Source: Actinomycetes bacterium (GTDB lineage Bacteria; Actinomycetota; Acidimicrobiia; Acidimicrobiales; Ilumatobacteraceae). Taken from it: a stretch of 64,000 nt of DNA. Positions within the stretch are counted from its first letter, which is position 1. Every line of letters begins with the position of its first letter. Positions 26,510-34,675 of this stretch are shown piece by piece. The position numbers were made by a program, and so were the translations under genes. A model generated the notes under the pieces. That model made no database searches, was not told the origin of the DNA, and worked only from the letters and a program-made list of their open reading frames with translations. Location of the stretch: contig JAIXWJ010000002.1 of assembly GCA_027491335.1 (NCBI GenBank), positions 1-64,000 of the forward strand, written 5' to 3'.

Positions 26510-27918
26510 GATTCTCCCTTGGGGAACGTCACCACGAAGCGGGCACCACCGGACGGAGAGTCCTCCACCCACGTGTGTCCGCCATGAGCCCGCACGTGTT
26601 CGGCCACCAGTGCCAGCCCGAGTCCCGTTCCGCCGGCCCGACTGCGCCCGGCCGAGCCGCGAGCGAATCGTTCGAAGATGCGCGCCCGCTCGCTCGGAGT
26701 GACTCCGGGTCCGGAGTCCTCCACGGCGACGAACACCGCGGAACGCGTTGCGGCGTCGTCGGGGCCCTCGCCGAGAATGTCGCCGATCACCACGCGAGTG
26801 GCACCGCCCCCGTGCAGTCGTGCGTTGTCGATGAGATTGGCCATGATGCGTTCGAAGCGGCGTTTGTCGATGGACGCGATGCCTTCGGATGTCGGCTGCA
26901 CCTCGACGACCAGATCGGTGGCCCCGTATCGCTGCGCGATGCGTCGTACGAGGGGAGCGAGTTCGGTCTCCTCGCGGTGAAGATCGGTGACACCCACGTC
27001 GAGGCGCGACAACTCGAGGAGGTCGATGACCATCTGGTCGAAGCGTCGCACCTGGCTGATGACGACGTCGAGCGCCTGCTGGGTTCGTTCGTTCAAGTCG
27101 GCGCGACGTGCGTCCAGAACCTCGACCGCGGCGGCCAAGGCGGTGATGGGAGATCGAAGTTCATGGCTGACGTCGCTGGCGAAACGCGCTTCGCGCTCGA
27201 TGCGGGTCTGAACCGCGTCGGCCATGCCGTTGAACGAGGTCACGAGGCGGGCCAAGTCCGGATCGACCTCGGAGTCCAGTCGCGTGTCCAGACCGCCTTC
27301 GGCGATGTCACCGGCCGCTTCACTCACTCGTTCCAAGGGGCGCATGATGCGCCGACCGACGGCCACGCCAACGAGACCGGCGAGGAGCGCCACGATCACG
27401 ACACCCACGATGAGGGCCGAGCCGATCGCCGTGAGAGTGCGCTGTTCGTCGTCCAGTGGGAAGGCTTCGAAGTACTGAACGTCGATGTCGGCGATGTGCA
27501 CCGCCACTCCGACGTACGGCTGCTCGTCGATGGTGAAGCGTTGACGCGCGGTGACGCCCGTGAGGGCGGAGTCCACCAATTCGCCGGGGAACGCGGCCTG
27601 GGTGTACCGAATCTCTTGACTGAAGAAGAGATTCTCGGGTTGCAGGTGCAAGACGGCGAACCCGCCCTGTTCGGTGCGCACGTTGCTGATGAGTTCGAAC
27701 GCCTCGCTGCGACGATTACGAATCTGCGAACGGATGAGTTGGGCGTTGTTGAAGGCCTGGCGTTCGACGACTTCGTCTCGGCGTTGGAGGATGTAGGAGC
27801 GCGCCGTCAGGTAACTGGCCGTCGACAAGGTGATGGAGGCCAGTAATCCGGTGGCCGCGAAAAGCAAGGTGACGCGTTGGCGCAGGCTGATGGATCGGAG
27901 TCGCTCGCGCACGGTCAC
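26506..27918 (-). CDS. MtrB-like sensor histidine kinase
   Basis: The 470-aa kinase has two membrane helices (about 16-36 and 170-195) around an extracytoplasmic sensor, a HAMP region, and a HisKA domain with FASDVSHELRSPITALAAA holding the phospho-acceptor His. A C-terminal HATPase follows with N, G1 and G2 boxes (LIDNARLHGGG, DSGPGV, GTGLGLAL). The order kinase then GerMN lipoprotein is that of mtrB-lpqB. GTG 27918 is six bases after CAGGAT on the minus strand; GTG 27936 is an alternative. The likely partner is the divergent OmpR-type regulator starting at 28163. Confidence 0.85.
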   Translation of the reverse strand: MTVRERLRSISLRQRVTLLFAATGLLASITLSTASYLTARSYILQRRDEVVERQAFNNAQLIRSQIRNRRSEAFELISNVRTEQGGFAVLHLQPENLFFSQEIRYTQAAFPGELVDSALTGVTARQRFTIDEQPYVGVAVHIADIDVQYFEAFPLDDEQRTLTAIGSALIVGVVIVALLAGLVGVAVGRRIMRPLERVSEAAGDIAEGGLDTRLDSEVDPDLARLVTSFNGMADAVQTRIEREARFASDVSHELRSPITALAAAVEVLDARRADLNERTQQALDVVISQVRRFDQMVIDLLELSRLDVGVTDLHREETELAPLVRRIAQRYGATDLVVEVQPTSEGIASIDKRRFERIMANLIDNARLHGGGATRVVIGDILGEGPDDAATRSAVFVAVEDSGPGVTPSERARIFERFARGSAGRSRAGGTGLGLALVAEHVRAHGGHTWVEDSPSGGARFVVTFPKGES

Positions 27919-27960
27919 TCGGTAATCCTGCCCCACGACGGGCCACTCCGGACAGCGAAT

Positions 27961-27993
27961 CGCCCGGCTCGGGCTGGGCCAGCGAGCCGGGCG
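27961..27993. promoter_or_regulatory. Perfect 11-bp inverted repeat between kinase and regulator genes
   Basis: CGCCCGGCTCG (27961-27971) and CGAGCCGGGCG (27983-27993) flank an 11-base loop that itself contains CTGG-G-CCAG. It lies in the 244-base divergent gap between the kinase start and the regulator start. It could be a terminator-like hairpin or a regulator site; neither strand shows a T tract. Downstream (28118-28130) is the AT-rich TTTGTAACAAA stretch, which recalls MtrA-type GTAAC boxes. Confidence 0.4.
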
Positions 27994-28162
27994 AGATCCG
28001 GGTCTTGATCACGCCGGGCGGTGAGACCAGGGGGAGGACGGCCCCACCGCACCAGCGTGAACGGGGGTCAGTCTCCCGAGGGTCTGTGAAAAGACGGTGT
28101 GGCTTGTGTGCGTTTTTTGTAACAAATCCGCGAGCGCATCATCGATGAGGGAGAATCGGGAC

Positions 28163-28849
28163 GTGCATTCCCTGCTCTTCATCGAGGATGACGACCAGAT
28201 TCGTCTGGCCCTGCGTCTGGCTCTCGAAGATGAGGGGTACGAGGTGAGAGAGGCGTCCGACGGCGCAACCGGGCTGGCCGCCTTTCATCAGAGCGAACCC
28301 GATCTGGTGCTCCTCGACCTGCGGTTGCCCGACATCTCGGGTTTCGAGGTCTGCCGCGCGATTCGCGCCATGAGCATCGTACCCATCGTCATGGTGACCG
28401 CGGAAACCGACACGTCCGACATGGTGTCGGGCCTGGAGGCCGGGGCCGACGATTACGTCACCAAGCCGGTCGTGCCCAAGGAGTTGGCCGCTCGCATCCG
28501 AGCACACCTGCGTCGGGTTCAGTTGCAGGGGACGGTCGTGATACCGACGTCGGAGACCTTCGGTGACGTGGACCTACGACGCGAACAGGGGTTGGTGTTC
28601 AAGGCCGGCCGCGAGCTGTCGTTGACCAAGACCGAGTACAACCTGCTGTGCGAGTTCGCCGACCATCCGAACGTGGTGCTGTCGCGCGATCAACTTCTCG
28701 AGCGGGTGTGGGGGTACGACTACCTCGGTGACAGTCGGTTGGTCGACGCCCACGTGCGGCGTTTGCGCGTGAAGATCGAGGATCATCCGGACGATCCCCG
28801 GATCATCCTCACCGTGCGCGGTCTCGGTTATCGCTTGATTCCGGGTTGA
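28163..28849 (+). CDS. OmpR-family response regulator, MtrA-like
   Basis: The 228-aa regulator has a receiver domain (acidic IEDDDQ, phospho-acceptor Asp in VLLDLRLPD, switch residues and Lys in VTKPV) and a winged-helix domain ending RLVDAHVRRLRVKIE and VRGLGYRLIPG. The stretch from VPIVMVTAETDT through KELAARIRAHLRR is close to MtrA. GTG 28163 lies six bases after GAGAAT and is preferred over the longer frame from 28097. It is encoded divergently from the MtrB-like kinase, unlike the usual mtrA-mtrB order. Confidence 0.88.
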   Translation: MHSLLFIEDDDQIRLALRLALEDEGYEVREASDGATGLAAFHQSEPDLVLLDLRLPDISGFEVCRAIRAMSIVPIVMVTAETDTSDMVSGLEAGADDYVTKPVVPKELAARIRAHLRRVQLQGTVVIPTSETFGDVDLRREQGLVFKAGRELSLTKTEYNLLCEFADHPNVVLSRDQLLERVWGYDYLGDSRLVDAHVRRLRVKIEDHPDDPRIILTVRGLGYRLIPG

Positions 28850-28898
28850 ACGCTGACGGGCGCTGCTCTCCCGACGCGACAGCACGCGACGTGACGAG

Positions 28899-30824
28899 TC
28901 AGCGGGTGATGTGGCGAAGAAACTCTTCCACCTCGAAACGCGTGGTCGATCGTCTCATCGGTGGCATGGCGGCCAGTATCTCCCGGCGATAGTTCTTCGT
29001 TCCGAGGCGCGGGTCGAACACCGCCACCACACCACGATCGGATGCGTTGCGAATGAGTCGACCAGTGGCCTGGGCCAACAGGGTGGCCGCGCGCGGGAGG
29101 TCGATGTCTCGGAAGGCCCGATCGCCCAGGGCTTCGCGCCGGGCGCTGAGCAAGGGGTCGTCGGGGCGCGGGAACGGGATCCGGTCCAAGGTGACCAACG
29201 ACAGGGTTCGGCCCGGGATGTCGATGCCCTGGAAGAAGCTGGCCGTGGCGAACAAACACGACGTCTCGTCCTCGGAGAACATGCGCACCAACTTGCCGCG
29301 TTGGTATTCGTTCTGCGCGAAGATGGTCACCGACAGACGCTTGCGCATCTCGGTTGCCGCGGCCTCCATGGCCTTGTAACTGGTGAACAGCGCCAAGGTG
29401 CGCCCGCCGGCCGCCGAGATGAGATGGAACAGTTCATCGTGCATGCGCGCGGTGAACAGTGGGGAGTTCGGTTCGGGCAGCGACGTCGAACAGTAGAGAA
29501 TCGAGTTCTCCTGGTAGTCGAACGGACTCTCGACGTTCAGCATCTCCGTTCCTTCGAGCGCGAGCCCGATGCGAGTCGGCATGTTGGCCGGGATCGTGGC
29601 GCTGGTGAGGATCGCCGGATGCTTGGACCAGACCCCTTCGCGAAGAATGGGGGCCACGTCCAGTGGTGCGATGTCGAGTTTGGGTCGATCGGCTCGACCC
29701 GTCACGAAGGGGACGAACGTCGCGTCGATGGCCAACGACGCGTCGAGGGTGGCGGCCAAACGGTTGGCCAACATCTGCGCGCGTAACTTGCGTTGGTTCG
29801 AGTCGTCGTCCTTGGTCTCGATACGTCGCAATCCATCGAGAGTGGCGGCGATGACCAGACGCCCACGAGCCAGCACCTCGGACACGGCCACCGGAAGCGG
29901 AGCGCTCAGGCGATTGCCCACGCTCGGAGACAACACCTCGGTGAGCATCATTCCGACGTCGGTGATGTCACGATCGAGCTTCGGATCGTCGAGGATGCGT
30001 CGTACGGCACCGGCGAAATAGGTGAAGCTGCCCTCACCGATGGAGATACCGATGGTCGAGCTCATGATGTCCTCGAGGCCGTGGGCCTCGTCGACGATGA
30101 CGATGTCGTGTTCGGGCAACAACGCACCCTCGGAGGCGATGTGGTTGCCGTATAGGTGGGTGTTCACGACGATGATCTCGGCCTCGGCGGCGCGAGCTCG
30201 GGCCATTTCTGCGAAACAACTTCCCCCGAACGGACAGCGGTTGGCTCCGGGGCATTCTTCGCTGCCCACCGACACGGCGAGGGTGGCTCGTTCGGACGGA
30301 TTGAAATCCAAATCGGCGAAATCGCCGGTGGGGGTGCGGCCGGCCCAGGTGACGATGCGATCGATCTCGCGTTTGGTCGTCGACGAGAGGTCGTCCAGAT
30401 CGAGCAAGGTGGGGGAGTCGTCGCGTTTGCCCTTTCCCTCGGCTTGGCCCGTGACTTCGGCGATTCGTTGGCGACACACGTAATTGCGACGACCCTTGAG
30501 GACGGCCCACGTCACCTCGTGACCGAGGTATTCAGCGAGAGCTTCCACGAGGAAAGGGAGGTCCTTGCGGGCCAATTGGTCCTGAAGAGCTTTGGTGGCG
30601 GTGGCAACCACCGTGCGTTTGCCGGCCAACATGGCCGGGACCAGATACGCGATGGTCTTCCCGGTGCCGGTGCCCGCCTGCACGACCAAATGACGTCCTT
30701 CGGCGATTGCTTCTTCCACCGCGGTGGCCATTTGGCGTTGTCCGGGTCGAATCTCGGCCGCCGGCAACGCGGACGTCGCGATCTCCAAGGCATCGGAGAG
30801 GGTCCGGCGGGACGGTTTGGGCAT
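28899..30824 (-). CDS. DinG/XPD-type Fe-S DNA helicase
   Basis: The 641-aa helicase has Walker A GTGTGKT at 51-57, a Cys cluster (VCRQR, then ECPGANRCPFGGSC) expected to bind a 4Fe-4S cluster, the DEAH box VDEAHGLED, and C-terminal motifs FASFFQGIDIPG-like and QATGRLIRN. This is the DinG/YoaA group of 5'-3' DNA helicases. ATG 30824 lies six bases after TACGGT (minus strand), supporting a leaderless start. No other subunit is nearby. Confidence 0.92.
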   Translation of the reverse strand: MPKPSRRTLSDALEIATSALPAAEIRPGQRQMATAVEEAIAEGRHLVVQAGTGTGKTIAYLVPAMLAGKRTVVATATKALQDQLARKDLPFLVEALAEYLGHEVTWAVLKGRRNYVCRQRIAEVTGQAEGKGKRDDSPTLLDLDDLSSTTKREIDRIVTWAGRTPTGDFADLDFNPSERATLAVSVGSEECPGANRCPFGGSCFAEMARARAAEAEIIVVNTHLYGNHIASEGALLPEHDIVIVDEAHGLEDIMSSTIGISIGEGSFTYFAGAVRRILDDPKLDRDITDVGMMLTEVLSPSVGNRLSAPLPVAVSEVLARGRLVIAATLDGLRRIETKDDDSNQRKLRAQMLANRLAATLDASLAIDATFVPFVTGRADRPKLDIAPLDVAPILREGVWSKHPAILTSATIPANMPTRIGLALEGTEMLNVESPFDYQENSILYCSTSLPEPNSPLFTARMHDELFHLISAAGGRTLALFTSYKAMEAAATEMRKRLSVTIFAQNEYQRGKLVRMFSEDETSCLFATASFFQGIDIPGRTLSLVTLDRIPFPRPDDPLLSARREALGDRAFRDIDLPRAATLLAQATGRLIRNASDRGVVAVFDPRLGTKNYRREILAAMPPMRRSTTRFEVEEFLRHITR

Positions 30825-30881
30825 CCCGTCACCGTACAGGAGGTGACGGAAGGGAAATGGTGAGAGCGGGTCGTCGGGCCG

Positions 30882-31553
30882 TTACCGGTGTTGATCGCGA
30901 GAGGTCAGAGCCAGATCGACGGCGGCTCGTAGATCATCCGCCGAGTAGTCGGGCCAAGCCGCTGACGCGAACGAGATCGCGGCACCGTGTGCTTGCCACA
31001 GCAGAAAATTCGACACCCGGGTTTCGCCCGACGTTCTCACGAGAACATCGACCGACGGGAGGTCCGGCTCGTACAACGCCGAGTCGATGGCCTCCACGGT
31101 GATGTCTCGACCCGCACGGCGCAGCGTCTCGGCGGCGTGGGCGATCTCGGTACGACTGCCGTAGTCGAAGGCCACGGTGAGAGTCATGCCGGTGTTGGCC
31201 TCGGTGTCGCGGATGGCCTTGGCGATCGCCCGCTGCACGTATCGCGGGGTGCGAGCAGCCGGGTCGTCGAACGGACGACCGATCCATCGCACGCGGACGT
31301 TCAATTCGTTCAGTTCCGCCACTCGTCCGAAGAGTTTCTTGTGCAGTCCGAGAATGTGGCGCACTTCTTGGCGCGGCCGAACCCAGTTCTCGGTCGAGAA
31401 ACCGAACACCGTCAGATGGTCGATTCCGAGGCGCACCGCCGATCGCACCACCGCGGCCAGATTCTCCTCGCCCGCGGTGTGGCCCGCGGTGCGAGGAAGT
31501 CCTCGTTGCTTGGCCCACCGACCGTTTCCATCCATGATGCAGGCGACGTGCAC
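30882..31553 (-). CDS. uppS: Catalytic cis-prenyltransferase (undecaprenyl diphosphate synthase) lacking C-terminal RxG motif
   Basis: The 223-aa protein has all catalytic regions of UppS: CIMDGNGRWA at 5-14 with the Mg-binding Asp, GHTAG, FSTENW at 52-57, and VRTSGETRVSNFLLWQ at 172-187. UppS makes the C55 lipid carrier for the cell wall. The C-terminus differs: after LLWQ the usual AYxEL is AHGAA, so the conserved Glu is missing, and the protein ends LALTSRDQHR with no RRFGG. In homodimeric UppS both elements complete the neighbour's active site. GTG 31553 is six bases after TACGGT (minus strand); ATG 31568 is an alternative. Confidence 0.9.
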   Translation of the reverse strand: MHVACIMDGNGRWAKQRGLPRTAGHTAGEENLAAVVRSAVRLGIDHLTVFGFSTENWVRPRQEVRHILGLHKKLFGRVAELNELNVRVRWIGRPFDDPAARTPRYVQRAIAKAIRDTEANTGMTLTVAFDYGSRTEIAHAAETLRRAGRDITVEAIDSALYEPDLPSVDVLVRTSGETRVSNFLLWQAHGAAISFASAAWPDYSADDLRAAVDLALTSRDQHR

Positions 31554-31629
31554 GGGAGAACCGTACATCCTCCGACGCGCCGTGCACCGGAGCCACCGCG
31601 GGACACTTCTCGTCGGCAACAATGGGAGG

Positions 31630-32190
31630 GTGTTCGATCGCTTCCGACGTCAGCGCGACGTCAAGACCCCCGTGGCCGCGTCTCGGCTGCGTCACGTGGT
31701 CGTTGCGGGCGGGGAACTCGACGAATGGGCCTCGATGTCGTCGGAGCGGTGGGGCGAGAGGATCGCCGTGCTGGCCACGGTCGCGGCCGCTCACGGCGCA
31801 CACTGGGTGAGCGTTTTTCCTTTCGGGGCCCGACCGTCCACTGGGCCGACGATGGAACCGCTCGTGCGTGAAGTGTCCGGTGTGCGCGTGTGCGTCCTGC
31901 CACATGCGGACGGACGGGCGCGTATCGCCGAAACTCTTCGCGGTTCCACGGACGTGGTCTTCGACGAGCGCTCGGTGGAGGAATTGCTGCACGGGGAGGC
32001 GGGTGAACCGGATCTGGTGGTCGTGCTCGGTTCACCCGATCGATTGCCGCCGTCACTCGTTTGGGAACTCGCATACAGCGAGTTGGTGTTCGTCCCGGTG
32101 GAGTGGGTCGCACTCGACTCCGATCGTTTCGACGACGCGCTCGGAGTTTTTTTCGGGCGCGAACGTCGCTTCGGCGGAGTCGATGAATGA
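31630..32190 (+). CDS. Degenerate cis-prenyltransferase paralogue, NgBR-like accessory subunit candidate
   Basis: The 186-aa product aligns with UppS but lacks the catalytic residues. HVVVAGGELDEWA at 22-34 replaces HVAxIMDGNGRWA, SVFPFGARPST at 61-71 replaces the FSTENW region, and DLVVVLGSPDRL at 128-139 replaces DLVIRTSGExR. Its C-terminus is canonical: LVWELAYSELVF at 143-154 with the conserved Glu151, then RERRFGG at 177-183. These are exactly the parts missing from the adjacent catalytic UppS. I infer an accessory subunit that completes a heteromeric enzyme, as NgBR/Nus1 does in eukaryotes. GTG 31630 lies six bases after AACAAT. The stop overlaps recO (ATGA). Confidence 0.75.
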   Translation: MFDRFRRQRDVKTPVAASRLRHVVVAGGELDEWASMSSERWGERIAVLATVAAAHGAHWVSVFPFGARPSTGPTMEPLVREVSGVRVCVLPHADGRARIAETLRGSTDVVFDERSVEELLHGEAGEPDLVVVLGSPDRLPPSLVWELAYSELVFVPVEWVALDSDRFDDALGVFFGRERRFGGVDE

Positions 32191-32957
32191 CGAGCCGGCT
32201 GTACCGCGACCGGGGAATCGTTCTTCGGACCTACAAATCGGGTGAAGCCGATCGCATCGTCGTGTTCCTCACCGAGAACAACGGCAAGGTGCGATCGATC
32301 GCCAAAGGAGTGCGCAAGACACGCTCGAAGTTCGGGGGTCGCCTCGAACCGCTCTCGTTGCTCGACGTGCAGTTCCATCGCGGGCGCGATCTGGACATCG
32401 TGAACCAAGTCGAGACGGTCGACAGCACCCACAACGTCTTCGGCGATCTGGACTCCATGACCGAAGCCATCTCGGTGTTGGAGGCGGTCGATCAGTTGGT
32501 TCCCGATCGTGAGCCGGTGCCACACATGTACCGCATGTTGGTCGGTGCTCGGCGCACGCTCCTGACGCGACCGTCACCGCTCGTGGTTCCGGCGTTCTTG
32601 TGGAAGTTGTTGGCGTCCGAGGGCGTGCATCCGGTGCTCGATCGATGCTCCTTGTGCGACGAGACGCCCGAAGCCGGAATGGAGTTCGGAACGTTCGACG
32701 TGCGACACGGTGGAGTGACGTGTTCGGCGTGTCGAGCCGGGATTCCGGTCAGCCGGGCCGCTCTGGACTTGATGCGCGAGGTGCTCGGAGGTGGTCTGGG
32801 TGAGGCCCTGGATCGGGCGTTCCACCCCGAGGGACAAACGCTCGACGACCCCGTCATCAACGAGGTGTCGGCGTTGGCAACGAAGGCGTTCGAGCATCAC
32901 GTCGAGCGTCGTTTGCGATCCGTGTCGATCTTCGAGCGCCACGACCCGGGTTCGTGA
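32187..32957 (+). CDS. recO: DNA repair protein RecO
   Basis: The 256-aa protein has the RecO N-terminal OB domain (GIVLRTYKSGEADRIVVFLT, then GKVRSIAKGVRKTRSKFGGRLEP) and a C-terminal domain with a zinc-binding set CSLC and CSAC. RecO loads RecA on SSB-coated DNA with RecR. ATG 32187 overlaps the stop of the UppS-like paralogue as ATGA, so the two are translated together. RecO and UppS genes are neighbours in many actinobacteria, which supports the origin of the paralogue by duplication of uppS. Confidence 0.95.
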   Translation: MTSRLYRDRGIVLRTYKSGEADRIVVFLTENNGKVRSIAKGVRKTRSKFGGRLEPLSLLDVQFHRGRDLDIVNQVETVDSTHNVFGDLDSMTEAISVLEAVDQLVPDREPVPHMYRMLVGARRTLLTRPSPLVVPAFLWKLLASEGVHPVLDRCSLCDETPEAGMEFGTFDVRHGGVTCSACRAGIPVSRAALDLMREVLGGGLGEALDRAFHPEGQTLDDPVINEVSALATKAFEHHVERRLRSVSIFERHDPGS

Positions 32958-32988
32958 TCCGGCCTTCGTCCCCTTAGCCTTGACCGTC

Positions 32989-34299
32989 ATGCCGGCCACG
33001 GACCTCGAACAGATCGTCAACTTGTGCAAGCGGAGGGGTTTCGTTTACCCGTCCGCCGAGATCTACGGAGGATTCCGTAGCTCGTACGACTACGGTCCGC
33101 TCGGATCGCTGATGTTGCGCAACGTTCGCGAGTCCTGGGTGCGCACGATGGTGCAGAAGCGCGACGATGTGGTCCTCATCGACGCCGCGATCCTCGGTCC
33201 GCCGCAGGTTTTCGAAGCCAGTGGTCACCTCGCGAACTTCAGCGATCCGTTGGTCGACTGCAAGAAGTGCAAGCAGCGTTTCCGTGAGGATCACCTCGAG
33301 AACCCTCTCGTTTGCCCGGGCTGTGGATCCGAGGGCACCCTCACCGAGGCCCGCGCGTTCAACCTGATGTTCAAGACGTTCGCCGGACCGGTGGAGGGCT
33401 CGGGCGCCGAGGTCTATCTGCGTCCCGAGACCGCCCAAGGAATGTTCGTCAACTTCACCAACGTGCTGCAGACGAGTCGCAAGAAGCCCCCTTTCGGAAT
33501 CGCTCAGGTGGGCAAGAGTTTCCGCAACGAGATCACGCCCGGAAACTTCATCTTCCGCACCCGCGAGTTCGAGCAGATGGAGCTGGAGTTCTTCGTTCCA
33601 CCGGCCGAAGGACCCAAGTGGTACGAGTACTGGTGCAACGCACGTATGCAGTGGTACGTGGATCTGGGTATCCCGGCCGAGATGCTCCGCCTGCGGGCGC
33701 ACGACGCCGACGAGTTGTCCCACTATTCGGCGGGCACCGCAGACGTCGAGTTCGCCTACCCGTGGGGATGGGGCGAATTGGAGGGCATCGCCCAACGCAC
33801 CAACTTCGACCTGAATCAGCACGCGACTCATTCGGGCCAGAAACTCGATTACTTCGATCAGGCCACCAACGAGCGCTATGTCCCGTTCGTGATCGAGCCG
33901 GCGGCCGGAGTGAACCGTGCGATGGCGGCGTTTCTGTTGGCGGCGTACGAGGAGCAGGTGGTGGGCGAGGAGACTCGCACGGTTCTTCATCTCCATCCTC
34001 GTCTCGCGCCCTACAAGATCGCGGTGTTGCCGCTCAGCAAGAAGGACACGCTGACGCCGTTGGCTCGTACGATCTTCGAGTCGCTCGGCGAGCGTTACAT
34101 GGTCGATTACGACGACACGCAGTCGATCGGAAAGCGGTATCGACGCCAGGACGAGATCGGCACCCCGTTGTGCGTCACGGTCGACTTCGACTCTCTCGAG
34201 GACGGAGCGGTCACCATCCGCGATCGCGACACGATGGAACAGGCCCGAGTGCCGATCGCCGATCTGGAGTCCGAGGTCCGTGCGCGACTGGGCTTCTGA
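32989..34299 (+). CDS. glyS: Glycyl-tRNA synthetase, alpha2 type
   Basis: The 436-aa class II synthetase starts DLEQIVNLCKRRGFVYPSAE, has a zinc-ribbon insertion (CKKCKQRF, then CPGCGSEG), motif 2 with SFRNEITPGNFIFRTREFEQME, and motif 3 near GVNRAMAAFLL. It ends with the anticodon-binding domain (IAVLPLSKKD). It charges tRNA-Gly. ATG 32989 is preceded by TAGCCT at eight bases. No T-box leader is seen in the short region between recO and this gene. Confidence 0.95.
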   Translation: MPATDLEQIVNLCKRRGFVYPSAEIYGGFRSSYDYGPLGSLMLRNVRESWVRTMVQKRDDVVLIDAAILGPPQVFEASGHLANFSDPLVDCKKCKQRFREDHLENPLVCPGCGSEGTLTEARAFNLMFKTFAGPVEGSGAEVYLRPETAQGMFVNFTNVLQTSRKKPPFGIAQVGKSFRNEITPGNFIFRTREFEQMELEFFVPPAEGPKWYEYWCNARMQWYVDLGIPAEMLRLRAHDADELSHYSAGTADVEFAYPWGWGELEGIAQRTNFDLNQHATHSGQKLDYFDQATNERYVPFVIEPAAGVNRAMAAFLLAAYEEQVVGEETRTVLHLHPRLAPYKIAVLPLSKKDTLTPLARTIFESLGERYMVDYDDTQSIGKRYRRQDEIGTPLCVTVDFDSLEDGAVTIRDRDTMEQARVPIADLESEVRARLGF

Positions 34300-34367
34300 G
34301 CCTCGGTCGCGCGCGTCTACGCTGTCGTCGTAGGTTCCAGCTCGAACCTCGATCATCAGGAGGGGAA

Positions 34368-34673
34368 ATGTCCAAGGTCGCCGTCATCGCCAAGATCGCC
34401 GCTCAGGAAGGAAAGCGAGCCGATCTCGCTCGCGCACTGCAGGCCGCACTCGACACCGCCCAGGGCGAAGTCGGCACCGAGGCATACATCCTTCACGAGG
34501 ACGCGTCGGATGCGAACCTGTTGTGGATGTACGAGATGTACACCGATCAGGAAGCCCTCACCGTGCACATGGGCTCGGAGGCGTTCAAGGCCCTCGGACC
34601 GTCGATCATGCCGTTTCTCGCGGGCCGTCCCGAGCTGATCTTCGTGACACCCATTGGCGGCAAGGGCGCCTGA
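34368..34673 (+). CDS. ABM-domain (antibiotic biosynthesis monooxygenase-like) small protein
   Basis: The 101-aa protein has the ferredoxin-like ABM fold: an N-terminal VAVIAKIAAQEGKRADL strand-helix, HEDASDANLLWMYEMYTDQEAL, and a final AGRPELIFVTP. Such proteins act as monooxygenases, quinone-related stress enzymes or heme/small-molecule binders. ATG 34368 has AGGAGGGG four bases upstream, one of the strongest ribosome sites in the window. It is two bases upstream of trpC and probably cotranscribed with it. Confidence 0.8.
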   Translation: MSKVAVIAKIAAQEGKRADLARALQAALDTAQGEVGTEAYILHEDASDANLLWMYEMYTDQEALTVHMGSEAFKALGPSIMPFLAGRPELIFVTPIGGKGA

Positions 34674-34675
34674 TC

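Noticed and set aside
31630-32190. UppS-like paralogue as a decaying pseudogene
   Set aside because: The frame is intact, its C-terminal motif is fully canonical, and its stop is coupled to recO by ATGA; loss is limited to catalytic residues.
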